From: a virus
Virus record (IMG/VR): IMGVR_UViG_3300012918_000005
Location: 1 to 27,242 of that record
Reading direction: 5' to 3' (one strand)
DNA: 27,242 nt
Part shown: positions 1-6,696 of the stretch, in pieces
Layout: every line of letters begins with the position of its first letter
How positions within the stretch are numbered: the first letter of the stretch is position 1
Made by a program: the position numbers and the translations under genes
The notes under the pieces: model-generated
What the model was told of the DNA's origin: nothing
Seen by the model: only the letters and a program-made list of their open reading frames with translations
The model's database searches: none

Positions 1-1
1 G

Positions 2-793
2 CACGTGGCCGATGTGCCGGCCAGCGTATTCGAACACATCCAGATGTGCGAACGCACCGCCGAGCGACTCGCCGGGATTAACGACGTGGCGTCGGGGCAG
101 GTCGCGCGGGAGAGTCGCACGCTCGGCGAAGTGCAGATGGCGACGGAACAGAGTTTTGTGCGGATGGATTTGGTCGTGAAGCGCTTTCAGGAGGCGCTGG
201 AGGATATTTACCAGATTCGTCATGCGATTTGGAAGCGCTGTCTCGCCGAGAAACAGGACGGCATCGAGGCGCCGGAATCGCTGCTCGTGGGGATGGAAGG
301 GCGGGGCGTCTCGATTGACGAAATGATGCCGGACAAGCGCGTCACGGCGCAGCTCCTCGAAGGGGCGTTCCGGTTCAAGCCGCACGGGAGCGTGGAAACC
401 GCCGACCTCAGCAAGCAGCGGGGCGATTTCGTGTCGGCGATGCAGTTTTTGCCGGTGTTTTTGCAGGCGTTTCCGACGCTGGCTCAACAGTTTCGGAGTG
501 TCGAAGCCGGGCGGGCGATGGGACGCGAATTTATCAGATTATTTAGAATTCCGAATCCGCAAGCGTTTTTGGGAAGTCCGGCGCAGGACCTTCAGCAAGC
601 GCTTCAGGCGCCACCAGGAGCGCCTCTGGCGCCGCCAGGACTGCCGGGGGCGCCTTCTGGTCCGCCCGGTTTCACCGGACCGCCTGTCGGCCCACCTGGA
701 GAGCTACCGATGCCGCCCGGAGGACCGCTCGCGCCACCTCCGGCGAGTCCGCCGCTACCCGTGCCCGGCCTGATGCCGGAGCGCCCGATGTGA
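2..793 (+). CDS. Portal protein, C-terminal part (5' end outside window)
   Basis: The reading frame is open to the left edge, so the GTG at 5 is probably internal and only the last ~263 residues are present. The remaining part has the look of a podovirus-type portal (head-tail connector): a Ser/Thr/Arg/Glu-rich helical stretch (roughly residues 25-80, with ESRTLGEVQMATEQ and a following long amphipathic helix) as in the stem and wing of portals, then a helical region (~130-195). The last ~65 residues are almost only Pro, Gly, Ala and Leu with several GPP-type triplets, a low-complexity tail not usual in portals. The position upstream of scaffold and capsid genes supports the call. A portal would form the dodecameric DNA gate of the head. 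The family is inferred from pattern and context, with no search run. Confidence 0.75.
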   Translation, partial: HVADVPASVFEHIQMCERTAERLAGINDVASGQVARESRTLGEVQMATEQSFVRMDLVVKRFQEALEDIYQIRHAIWKRCLAEKQDGIEAPESLLVGMEGRGVSIDEMMPDKRVTAQLLEGAFRFKPHGSVETADLSKQRGDFVSAMQFLPVFLQAFPTLAQQFRSVEAGRAMGREFIRLFRIPNPQAFLGSPAQDLQQALQAPPGAPLAPPGLPGAPSGPPGFTGPPVGPPGELPMPPGGPLAPPPASPPLPVPGLMPERPM

Positions 794-797
794 CGTC

Positions 798-1034
798 CTA
801 CCAGGTGTCTGGCACGCGCGTTCGGTTCGGGTGTCCCCGCCGACACAGCTCACGGAATAAACAGCCACAACTTCGGGTCGCGCCCCGTCGCACGTGGTCA
901 CCCCGTACCACGACGTGCTGCCCACAGACACAGCGGCATCGAATGTATGAATGCGGGGTCTTCCCCAGCACGGCGAGGACGGTCAGGCGTCCGTACTGCT
1001 GGCCAATCATCGGGGACGTTCGGTTATAACTCAT
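798..1034 (-). CDS. Small zinc-cluster protein of the AP2/HNH homing-endonuclease-associated type
   Basis: A 78-residue protein on the minus strand, the only gene against the general direction. It starts IGQQYGRLTVLAVLG, followed by CRCVCG, a basic stretch VRGDHVRRGATRS and SCGCL. This GxxYGRLTVL / CxCxCG / L..G.T.SCGC pattern is known from small phage proteins and from N-terminal parts of HNH and AP2-type mobile endonucleases, where the four cysteines probably bind zinc and the domain binds DNA. No HNH catalytic residues are present, so cleavage is not supported. Its stop lies 4 bases from the portal stop (convergent) and its start 25 bases from the next plus-strand gene (divergent), so any promoter must lie inside the methyltransferase gene. 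A plus-strand frame over the same bases lacks any recognisable pattern. It looks like a mobile insertion between two head genes. Confidence 0.72.
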   Translation of the reverse strand: MSYNRTSPMIGQQYGRLTVLAVLGKTPHSYIRCRCVCGQHVVVRGDHVRRGATRSCGCLFRELCRRGHPNRTRVPDTW

Positions 1035-1059
1035 GGAATGGCCACACTATACTTGAGAG

Positions 1060-1635
1060 ATGACGACGACGTTCAGTGCCCCGTTTGCGGCCGGCGACGA
1101 TATCAGCCTCGCGGTCTGGGCGAAAGCGATGGCGCAAGGCTGGATCGATTTTCCCGACCACGCGCAGGTGCTCGAAATCGGGTGCGCGGAAGCCGATTGG
1201 CAGACGCCGATGCTGGCGCTGCGGCCTGATTTGCAGATGACGGGCATTGATTGGCGAGATTGTCAACGGCCGGGGAATCTGATTCGCGGCGATGTGATGA
1301 ACTGGCGGCTGTTCCCTGAACGAAGCTTTGACGCGATCGTCAGCATCAGCGCCATCGAGCATATCGGCTTAGGCGCCTATGCCGATCCGCAAGACCCGAG
1401 CGGGGATATCGTGGCGATGCAGAACGCGTGGATGTGGCTGAAGCCGAATGGTTGGCTGTATCTCGATGTGCCCTACTGTTCGCAGGGCTACGACGTGCTG
1501 AAAAATCATCGGCGCTACAACGAGTCGGCAGTGGCCGACCGGCTCTGTCAGGATTTTGTCGTGCAGCACCGCACGGTGGTCGAAGTCGAGCACCCCGACG
1601 GACCGTATCTGGCGCTGTTACTCTCGAAGTCATGA
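1060..1635 (+). CDS. Class I SAM-dependent methyltransferase
   Basis: A 191-residue Rossmann-fold methyltransferase. Motif I is VLEIGCAEA (residues 37-45), the acidic end of strand 2 is GIDW (62-65), motif IV-like SISAIEHIG follows DAIV (91-103), and LKPNGWLYLDVP (127-138) is the strand 4/5 region typical of methyltransferase type 11/12 families. The ISAIEHIG and PNGW elements are more like small-molecule or sugar methyltransferases than DNA methyltransferases, and no DPPY or NPPY motif is seen. The ATG at 1060 has GAGAG just upstream. The end overlaps the next start as ATGA. The substrate cannot be told from sequence; methylation of a surface sugar or a small metabolite fits the glycan genes further on. 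Confidence 0.8.
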   Translation: MTTTFSAPFAAGDDISLAVWAKAMAQGWIDFPDHAQVLEIGCAEADWQTPMLALRPDLQMTGIDWRDCQRPGNLIRGDVMNWRLFPERSFDAIVSISAIEHIGLGAYADPQDPSGDIVAMQNAWMWLKPNGWLYLDVPYCSQGYDVLKNHRRYNESAVADRLCQDFVVQHRTVVEVEHPDGPYLALLLSKS

Positions 1636-1922
1636 CGACCGAGCTGCAAGATTTGGAGAATCTGCTGCTCCATCCGGGCTGGCACCGCGTCGTCGAACAA
1701 GGGCGCAAAGAAATCGAGGCGCGGCTCTCGACCGCCCTCGAGAACGCCGCGAATGAACGCGACGACCCGATGGCGCTGAATCTGATTCGGCAGTGTGTCG
1801 CGGTGAAGAAAGCGCTCGATGCGTTTATCGGCTGGCCGGCGGGGCGCGTGAAGGCGCTCGAATCGCAGGCGCAACTCCAATCCACGACCACACATTCGCT
1901 GTCGCGGCGAGGGACGCTGTGA
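1632..1922 (+). CDS. Small helical phage protein of unknown function
   Basis: 96 residues starting at the ATG that overlaps the previous stop (ATGA). The frame is open much further upstream, but that part lies wholly inside the methyltransferase gene and is unlikely to be coding. The protein begins with TELQDLENLLLHPGW, then a helix-rich middle with many Ala, Glu and Arg, and a polar tail rich in Ser and Thr. A short helical protein with an early HPGW is often found between portal and scaffold in environmental podovirus genomes (recollection, not checked). A small head-assembly factor is possible. No catalytic motif is visible. Confidence 0.6.
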   Translation: MTTELQDLENLLLHPGWHRVVEQGRKEIEARLSTALENAANERDDPMALNLIRQCVAVKKALDAFIGWPAGRVKALESQAQLQSTTTHSLSRRGTL

Positions 1923-2287
1923 ATCTGCGACCGCTCAAAGACAGAATCTTGATTCGGCCGGAAGTGCCGAGCGACACGACCCCCTCCGGCTTGATTCTCG
2001 CGGAGCACCGGAAACCGGAGCAGACCGGCACCGTCATCGCCGTCGGGTTGACCGAGCATCCTCGACGGGACGAAGCGCTCGCCATGGCCGAGACGCTCTT
2101 AGACGGCTTGGAGCCTGTCGCCGCCTTGCTGCGTGAACTGGTCAATCATCAATCAGCGGTCGCGGTCGGTGATTATGTCGTCTTCAGTTGGACGGCGGGA
2201 CAAGAAGTCTGGGTGGAAGATGGACAAGAGCGCTATTTGCTGATGCGGGAGTCCGATATTCTTGCCGTGGTCGAGGACGACGAATGA
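1919..2287 (+). CDS. groES-like: GroES-like co-chaperonin (phage-encoded) with a helical insertion
   Basis: 122 residues from a GTG start overlapping the previous stop (GTGA). The N-terminus LRPLKDRILIRP and the C-terminus MRESDILAVVED match GroES (RPLHDRVIVK and MSESDILAIVE). A mobile loop with SGLIL (residues 23-27), which would dock on GroEL, precedes GTVIAVG (37-43), and VGDYVVFS (83-90) matches the GroES VGDIVIF strand. Between them (about 44-80) lies a ~37-residue mostly helical insertion where GroES has a short roof hairpin. Cellular GroES is about 97 residues. Phage co-chaperonins such as T4 gp31 adapt host GroEL to fold the capsid protein, and this position, two genes before the scaffold, fits that role. 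It acts in the cytoplasm. Confidence 0.85.
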   Translation: MNLRPLKDRILIRPEVPSDTTPSGLILAEHRKPEQTGTVIAVGLTEHPRRDEALAMAETLLDGLEPVAALLRELVNHQSAVAVGDYVVFSWTAGQEVWVEDGQERYLLMRESDILAVVEDDE

Positions 2288-2745
2288 TTCGCATCCGCCC
2301 GAGCCCCACCGCCGACACGCGCACCTGCGACTTTGCGTCGGTGACGAAGGAGACGCTACTCGCCAGTTCTCGGCAGCACATCGCGGATGTCGGCAGCGCC
2401 CTGATGTTCTTCGCGGAACTGCTCGGGCAGGCCGAGTCGCAGCACGACACGGACAAGATCACCGACATCGACAGTTTCCACGCCGATTTCCTGACCGGCT
2501 TCGCGACACACGGCTGGTGGGACCGACACCGGCGCCTGAACCGGCATCATCTGACCGAAGCCGATGGCGTGCCGGCCGACGTGAATCTGATCGACGTGCT
2601 CGACTACATCGCGGATTGCGTCCTGGCGGGCATGGCGCGGAGCGGCAGCGTGTCTCCGCTGAAGCTGTCGCCGGAGCTGCTGGAGCGAGCCTTTCAGAAC
2701 ACGGTGACGCTCCTCAAGAACGAAGTAGTCGTGGAGGAGGGATGA
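2284..2745 (+). CDS. His-rich phage protein, DUF5662-like
   Basis: 153 residues from an ATG overlapping the co-chaperonin stop (ATGA). The centre carries HDTDKITDIDSFHADF (about 56-71) and then WWDRHRRLNRHHLTEAD (about 79-95). Spaced His and Asp residues (HD.xK, later H...N.HH.xE) resemble phage proteins grouped as DUF5662, which may bind metal in an HD-like way; I make this link from pattern only. A second helical half contains LIDVLDYIADCVLAGMARSG. Its position between co-chaperonin and scaffold is typical of small accessory genes. Enzymatic function is unproven. Confidence 0.6.
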   Translation: MIRIRPSPTADTRTCDFASVTKETLLASSRQHIADVGSALMFFAELLGQAESQHDTDKITDIDSFHADFLTGFATHGWWDRHRRLNRHHLTEADGVPADVNLIDVLDYIADCVLAGMARSGSVSPLKLSPELLERAFQNTVTLLKNEVVVEEG

Positions 2746-3602
2746 TGGCTGAGCCTGAACTCGACCCTGATCAGCCTGCGCCGCCATCCGCCGCGCCGAG
2801 TGCTGCGCCTCCAACACCTGACACACCGCCTGTTGCCCCTCCACCCGACGAGGAGCATCCGGAGTCCGTCGATGTCGCCGGCAAGAAGTTCGTGCCCGTC
2901 GCGGTGCTGATTGGTGAGCGCAAACAGCGCCAAGCCTTTCAGGAAAAAGCCGCGCGGGTCGACGAACTGGAGCAATTCGCGAGGGAAGCCAAGCCCTACG
3001 TCGAGTTCCTCAAAGCCAATCCGGACCTCCTGAAGCCGAAGGAGTCGGCGCCCCCTGCTAGCGCCACGCCGCCAGCCGATCCGCAAGCCGAGCTCCTCGC
3101 GAAAACGCTCGACCTCTACACGGCCGACGGGAAGCCGGACATTTCACGCGCGAATACGATGCGCACACTGATCGCGCAGACGGCGCAACAGATTGCGCAA
3201 CAGACCGTCGCGCCGTATCAAGAGCGCAGCGCGCAAGAGCAGTCAGCCCGGAACTTTCACGTCGCGTTAAGCGTGAAAGATGCGAGCGGGCGCTCGCCGA
3301 GCCCGCAAGCCTTAGCGCAAATCTGGCGCACGATTCCCGCGGCGCAAACGGCTGATCCGAACGTCGCCTCAATTCTCGCGCTCACGGCGCTCGGACTCGA
3401 TAGCGTGAACAGCAAAGCCCCGCCGTCTGCGCCGGAGCATGCGCCGATTGTCACGGAGGGGATTGCCGGCACGCATCGGCGGCCGTCGCTGTCGGCGCTC
3501 GAAAAGACGATTGCCGCGAATCGCGGCATCTCCGAAGAGAAATGGGCGGAGCACACGAAGGATTTCACGCGCGGCCGTCCGCAAACACTGGAGGATGATT
3601 GA
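2742..3602 (+). CDS. Head scaffolding / capsid assembly protein
   Basis: 286 residues, starting at ATGATG (2742 or 2745) behind the strong GGAGGAGG at 2733-2740. The frame is open upstream, but that part lies over other genes. The layout is that of podovirus scaffolds: an acidic Pro/Ala-rich disordered N-terminus (residues 1-45), a short strand VAGKKFVPVAVLIGERKQRQ, a charged helical region (about 60-170) including EKAARVDELEQFAREAKPYVEFLKANPDLL, a Gln/Ala-rich helix TLIAQTAQQIAQQTVAPYQ, and a basic C-terminal segment SEEKWAEHTKDFTRG. Scaffold C-termini usually contact the capsid protein. The scaffold would fill the procapsid and leave on packaging. The capsid gene is not adjacent but ~7.8 kb downstream. 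Confidence 0.75.
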   Translation: MMAEPELDPDQPAPPSAAPSAAPPTPDTPPVAPPPDEEHPESVDVAGKKFVPVAVLIGERKQRQAFQEKAARVDELEQFAREAKPYVEFLKANPDLLKPKESAPPASATPPADPQAELLAKTLDLYTADGKPDISRANTMRTLIAQTAQQIAQQTVAPYQERSAQEQSARNFHVALSVKDASGRSPSPQALAQIWRTIPAAQTADPNVASILALTALGLDSVNSKAPPSAPEHAPIVTEGIAGTHRRPSLSALEKTIAANRGISEEKWAEHTKDFTRGRPQTLEDD

Positions 3603-4399
3603 AGCCGCTCATTCTCTATCACGCCGGCTGCTGGGACGGCTTCTGTGCGGCCTGGGTCGCGCGGATGGCATTCGGCGAGATCGAGGCAATCCCCGTGCAG
3701 TACGGCACCGAACCGCCGAACGTCAACGACAGGGAGGTCTACGTCCTCGATTTCAGTTGGTCGCGCGACCGGCTCCTGAATCTGAAGCACGACGCGAAAA
3801 CGATCATCGTGCTGGATCACCATGCGACCGCCGCAGAGGATCTCGCGGGGCTCGACTGGTGCCGGTTTGATCTGACGAAATCAGGCGGTCGGCTTGCGTG
3901 GGAATATTTCGACTTCATCGGCGGCTGGCAGGGTCAAGTCTCGCCATGGCTCGTGGACTATACCGAAGACCGCGACCTCTGGCGGCACGCCTTACCCGAC
4001 TCGCAGGCCGTGAATGCCGCGCTACGGAGCTATCCGCTGGACTTCGCGCTGTGGGATGACTTCAACGGACGGCATCCGTCAGAATTCGTCGTAGAGGGCA
4101 AGGCGATTCGTCGCCGTGAGCATCAAATCATCATGGATCATGTGCACAATGCGCGTGAGCGTGTCATGGACGGCCTCGAAGTGCTCGTGGTGAATGCAAC
4201 CGTTCTTTTTTCGGAAATTGCTGGCAAACTGGCGGATGGGCGCCCGTTCGGTGCGTGTTACTTCGATCGTGGTGATGGTGTGCGCGTCTGGTCGCTCCGC
4301 TCAGATCCTGAAGGTGTGAACGTCTCGCTTATTGCCAAAGCACATAGCGGCGGTGGGCACCCCCATGCCGCTGGTTATCAAGAAGTGATTGGAGGATGA
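3599..4399 (+). CDS. DHH/DHHA1-family phosphoesterase
   Basis: 266 residues from a TTG start inside ATTGA, with GGAGG at 3590-3594; the nearby ATG at 3595 is in another frame that has no recognisable content. DHH family elements are visible in order: CWDGFCAAWV (11-20), VLDFS (49-53), VLDHHAT (71-77) and, near the end, a glycine-rich SGGGHPHAAGY typical of the DHHA1 substrate-binding domain. The family includes RecJ, NrnA oligoribonucleases and cyclic-dinucleotide phosphodiesterases (metal-dependent, cytoplasmic). Small phage members like this one are of unknown substrate; removal of short oligonucleotides or of cyclic-dinucleotide defence signals are both conceivable. It follows the scaffold in the same transcription direction. 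Confidence 0.8.
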   Translation: MKPLILYHAGCWDGFCAAWVARMAFGEIEAIPVQYGTEPPNVNDREVYVLDFSWSRDRLLNLKHDAKTIIVLDHHATAAEDLAGLDWCRFDLTKSGGRLAWEYFDFIGGWQGQVSPWLVDYTEDRDLWRHALPDSQAVNAALRSYPLDFALWDDFNGRHPSEFVVEGKAIRRREHQIIMDHVHNARERVMDGLEVLVVNATVLFSEIAGKLADGRPFGACYFDRGDGVRVWSLRSDPEGVNVSLIAKAHSGGGHPHAAGYQEVIGG

Positions 4400-4402
4400 C
4401 GA

Positions 4403-4822
4403 ATGTCAGCCACGAGTCCGCGCGTTTCATTACGCGTCGAATCTATAGCGGACTTACGCGCTCGTTATCACGCCTCCATCACTGACTTATACGATCAATT
4501 GGAGGTGGCATCTGGCGAGCGCTATCCACCCAGCGCGCTTGAGCGGCATGTATTTGATACGCCTGATGGCTGGCGATTGATCGTCAGTCTGGAACGCACT
4601 CCTAACGGAATGGTCGGCATTCACCTGTCGGGATCGATACACAATGCCCGCTTAGTCATGCGTAGTCTCCGCGACTGGGAGGGTGATCAGGGCTTGCATA
4701 AGCTGATCGATGCTGTCATTGGCGCTTGGCAATCACTCGCTAATAGCGACAAAATGCCTACGTTCTTAGGTCTATCGGAAAAGGGTGTGCCGCACTTTTT
4801 TCTGAACCGTGGCGACGCCTAA
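4403..4822 (+). CDS. Hypothetical protein
   Basis: 139 residues from ATG at 4403, three bases after the previous stop, with GGAGG at 4391-4395. I do not recognise a family. The predicted content is mixed: an N-terminal helix with ADLRARYHASITDLYDQLE, a strand-rich centre (WRLIVSLERTPNGMVGIHLSG), then helices. Codon use looks different from its neighbours, with more TTA, AGT, ATA and T-ending codons and visibly lower GC than adjacent genes, which hints at recent acquisition. It is followed by AAAGGAGAA before the next gene. No signal peptide or membrane segment is seen. Confidence 0.6.
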   Translation: MSATSPRVSLRVESIADLRARYHASITDLYDQLEVASGERYPPSALERHVFDTPDGWRLIVSLERTPNGMVGIHLSGSIHNARLVMRSLRDWEGDQGLHKLIDAVIGAWQSLANSDKMPTFLGLSEKGVPHFFLNRGDA

Positions 4823-4835
4823 AGGAGAATAACTA

Positions 4836-5390
4836 ATGCCGCCAAAAGGTTGGAAACGCCCGCCTCGCATCGAAGTCACCGACCGCAGCCAACAGGCGCC
4901 GCTGGATGTCCTGTTGAGCGATCCGCGCTATGCCGCACGGCTCGCCAATCCATTCTCCGAGCCCTCTGCGCCGATTGCGCTCAAAGACGCCTCGCGCGAG
5001 TGCCGTTGGTTCAACGCGGCTGTGGCCACGGACCATATCTGGCGCTCGAAACGCAAAGGCTGGGACCAAGTGCGCCCGGGCGATGTCGCGGAACTTGACC
5101 AGATTGGCGGCTACAACAAATCGCCTGATGGCTACATCACGCGCGGGGAACGCGGCCAGGAAGTGCTGATGTCGATGCCGCGGGACGTGCGGTCGCAGAT
5201 TCAAATGGCGAAAACGCGCGCGAATCTGGAGGCGGTTGGGCGGCCGAACGCGACCAAGCAAGCGATTGTGCAGGCCGCGAGCGAGCAGCTCGGGGACGAA
5301 GCCGCGAGTTATTTGCACGACCACATCGGGCCGGTTGGCACGGTCACGGACACGATTGAACGCGTGGAACGCCTGGAGCCCAGTGATTAA
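4836..5390 (+). CDS. Conserved-looking phage protein, possible head-associated
   Basis: 184 residues from ATG at 4836 with AAGGAGAA about 10 bases upstream. No catalytic motif is visible. The centre is distinctive: RECRWFNAAVATDHIWRSKR (about 54-73), then KGWDQVRPGDVAE, SPDGYITRGERGQEVLMSMP and a basic helix QIQMAKTRANLEAVGR. I recall similar segments (IWRAK.KGW...RP.D, GERGQE.LM.MP) in small proteins encoded next to capsid genes of environmental phages, but cannot verify this. The N-terminus (PPKGWKRPPRIEV) is basic and proline-rich. It overlaps the following nucleotidyltransferase start by 8 bases. Confidence 0.6.
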   Translation: MPPKGWKRPPRIEVTDRSQQAPLDVLLSDPRYAARLANPFSEPSAPIALKDASRECRWFNAAVATDHIWRSKRKGWDQVRPGDVAELDQIGGYNKSPDGYITRGERGQEVLMSMPRDVRSQIQMAKTRANLEAVGRPNATKQAIVQAASEQLGDEAASYLHDHIGPVGTVTDTIERVERLEPSD

Positions 5391-5775
5391 CCTCGTCTTA
5401 GCCGATGGGACGTTTGACCCGCTGCACGCCGGGCATGTGCAGTATTTACTTCGCGCCAGAGACTACGGGTCGCGCTTGCTCGTGCGCGTCGCACCGAGTG
5501 AGGAGATTCTGGCGAAAGGGCGCAGCCCTTTTCAAACGCATGCTGAGCGCTTGTTTGTGGTGCAGCACCTCCGCTGCGTCGATGAAATCTGCGCGCATGA
5601 GACGCTCGCGAGCGCGATTCGCAGACGCCGACCGGCCTATTTGGTGAAAGGCGCCGATTGGAAAGACCGGCTCCCGTTTGACGTGCATGTCGCTTGTGAA
5701 GAGATGGGCACGATTATCAAGTTCACAAACACGGCGGCGAAGTCGAGCACAGAGCGGCTGGCGGGGATTGCATGA
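5383..5775 (+). CDS. Nucleotidyltransferase, HldE C-terminal / TagD-like
   Basis: 130 residues from the GTG at 5383 (GGAG at 5375-5378), inside the end of the previous gene. The GTFDPLHAGH block (9-18) holds the HxGH nucleotide-binding signature of the cytidylyltransferase-like superfamily; YLVKGADW (86-93) matches the LVKGGDY element of the ADP-heptose synthase HldE (RfaE domain II), and SSTERL (121-126) is the ISST-type C-terminal motif. Length fits single-domain members such as TagD and RfaE2. The enzyme would activate a sugar or polyol phosphate with CTP or ATP. HldE-like is slightly favoured over glycerol-3-phosphate cytidylyltransferase. The kinase half of HldE is not present in this window. 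It opens the group of glycan genes. Confidence 0.83.
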   Translation: MINLVLADGTFDPLHAGHVQYLLRARDYGSRLLVRVAPSEEILAKGRSPFQTHAERLFVVQHLRCVDEICAHETLASAIRRRRPAYLVKGADWKDRLPFDVHVACEEMGTIIKFTNTAAKSSTERLAGIA

Positions 5776-5793
5776 CCGACGACGGAGGAGGTG

Positions 5794-5892
5794 ATGTTCT
5801 TTGCACCCAACTGGTTGTCAATGCCAACAATGTTCAGCTCGAATGGTGACTCAGCGGTAGCTGGGGATCAGCATCCAGCAAAAACTCACTGA
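5794..5892 (+). CDS. Possible 32-residue small protein
   Basis: The 124 bases between two enzymes hold a short frame starting at ATG 5794 behind GGAGGAGG (5784-5791), the strongest ribosome-binding sequence in this region, and ending at TGA 5890-5892, seven bases before the next gene. The peptide begins MFFAPNWLSMPTMFSS and has no recognisable motif. A second tiny frame (5772-5849, 25 residues, overlapping the previous stop as ATGA) competes for the same stretch. Either could be translated, or the strong site may serve re-initiation. Support is only the ribosome binding site and the fit to the gap. Confidence 0.25.
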   Translation: MFFAPNWLSMPTMFSSNGDSAVAGDQHPAKTH

Positions 5893-5899
5893 GACGAAG

Positions 5900-6526
5900 A
5901 TGACCGACGCCGAAGCTCTCGCGGCGTTTGAACAGCTCTGTCAGTCGCAACGGCCCGCCTCGACGCCGTGGCAACCGGTCACGGACTACAGCTTCGAGGC
6001 GCGCAAAGTCATCGAAGGCCCGCACGCCGATCTGATTCTGAAGACGTTTTCTCCAGAGCGAATTCTCGATTATGGCTGTGGTCAGGGACATCTGTTGCGC
6101 TTGCTCGAAGAGCGCCTCCAACTCTACCAGCACACGTTTTACGGGTATGAACCGTCCATCGCCTTGCTCCGCGAGGCGCAGTCACATGTCGATGCCTTCG
6201 ACCTCGTGCCTCCTGGGCAGTTTGACCTCGTGATCTGCCGGGAAGTGCTGGAGCATCTGACGGTGCGCGAGATTCGGCACACGGTCCAGATCCTGTGCGA
6301 GAAATCCTCGCGCTACGTGTACATCACGGCCAGATTCTCTGAATCACCAGCACATTTTTTAGATGTGCAGACGTCTGACGATCTCGATCCGTCGCACATC
6401 AGCATGGTCAATCAGTCGCTCCTGCGGGCGCTGTTCGTGATGGAAGGCTTCGTGCGAAAACCGCACTTGGAACAGCAACTCGATTGGAATCATCAGCAGC
6501 GGGTTTTGGTCTACGAGCGCGCATGA
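5900..6526 (+). CDS. Class I SAM-dependent methyltransferase
   Basis: 208 residues with ILDYGCGQG as motif I (55-63), YGYEPS (81-86) as the acidic ribose-binding strand end, and FDLVICREVLEHL (108-120) as motif IV, the pattern of methyltransferase type 11/23 families that act on sugars and small molecules. An N-terminal helical cap (1-50) precedes the Rossmann core. A segment HFLDVQTSDDLDPSHISMVNQSLLRALF (in part, about 153-180) corresponds to the C-terminal sheet. The ribosome binding site before ATG 5900 is weak. It overlaps the next small gene as ATGA. Its place next to sugar-activation and glycosyltransferase genes suggests O-methylation of a glycan; that is inference. Confidence 0.8.
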   Translation: MTDAEALAAFEQLCQSQRPASTPWQPVTDYSFEARKVIEGPHADLILKTFSPERILDYGCGQGHLLRLLEERLQLYQHTFYGYEPSIALLREAQSHVDAFDLVPPGQFDLVICREVLEHLTVREIRHTVQILCEKSSRYVYITARFSESPAHFLDVQTSDDLDPSHISMVNQSLLRALFVMEGFVRKPHLEQQLDWNHQQRVLVYERA

Positions 6527-6696
6527 AAAAGAATGCGCCTGAACGCATCGTGCTGACCATCGGAATCAGTGCAGTCACTCTGCAGGACAAGAACGTGAAA
6601 GCGGCTGCAACGGCTCTCATCAACGCCCTCGGACGCGCAGAAAGATTTCACGAGCAGCCTCGCAAACCTGCGAAAATCCAGATCGCAAAGGCATGA
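6523..6696 (+). CDS. Small basic protein, unknown
   Basis: 57 residues from ATG 6523 overlapping the methyltransferase stop (ATGA) and ending over the next start (ATGA), so it sits in a chain of translational coupling. The sequence starts MKKNAPERIVLTIGISAVTL, has a helical Ala-rich middle (VKAAATALINALGRAE) and a Lys/Arg/Pro-rich tail. I recognise no family. The in-frame sequence upstream of 6523 overlaps the methyltransferase and is not needed. The perfect stop/start overlaps on both sides are the main reason to keep it as a gene. Confidence 0.55.
   Translation: MKKNAPERIVLTIGISAVTLQDKNVKAAATALINALGRAERFHEQPRKPAKIQIAKA

Noticed and set aside
790-1029. Plus-strand frame of 79 residues after the portal
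   Set aside because: It overlaps the minus-strand gene with the recognisable YGRLTVL and SCGC pattern and has no motif of its own.
1346-2059. 237-residue minus-strand frame
   Set aside because: Antisense to the methyltransferase, a small gene and the co-chaperonin, all of which have family or overlap support.
2262-2741. Upstream extension of the scaffold frame to a 446-residue protein
   Set aside because: It lies over the co-chaperonin end and the whole gene at 2284 in another frame; the strong ribosome site at 2733-2740 places the start at 2742 or 2745.
3439-3870. Arg-rich 143-residue frame over the scaffold end and DHH start
   Set aside because: Arg-rich, motif-free shadow of GC-rich coding DNA; the DHH frame carries all family signatures.
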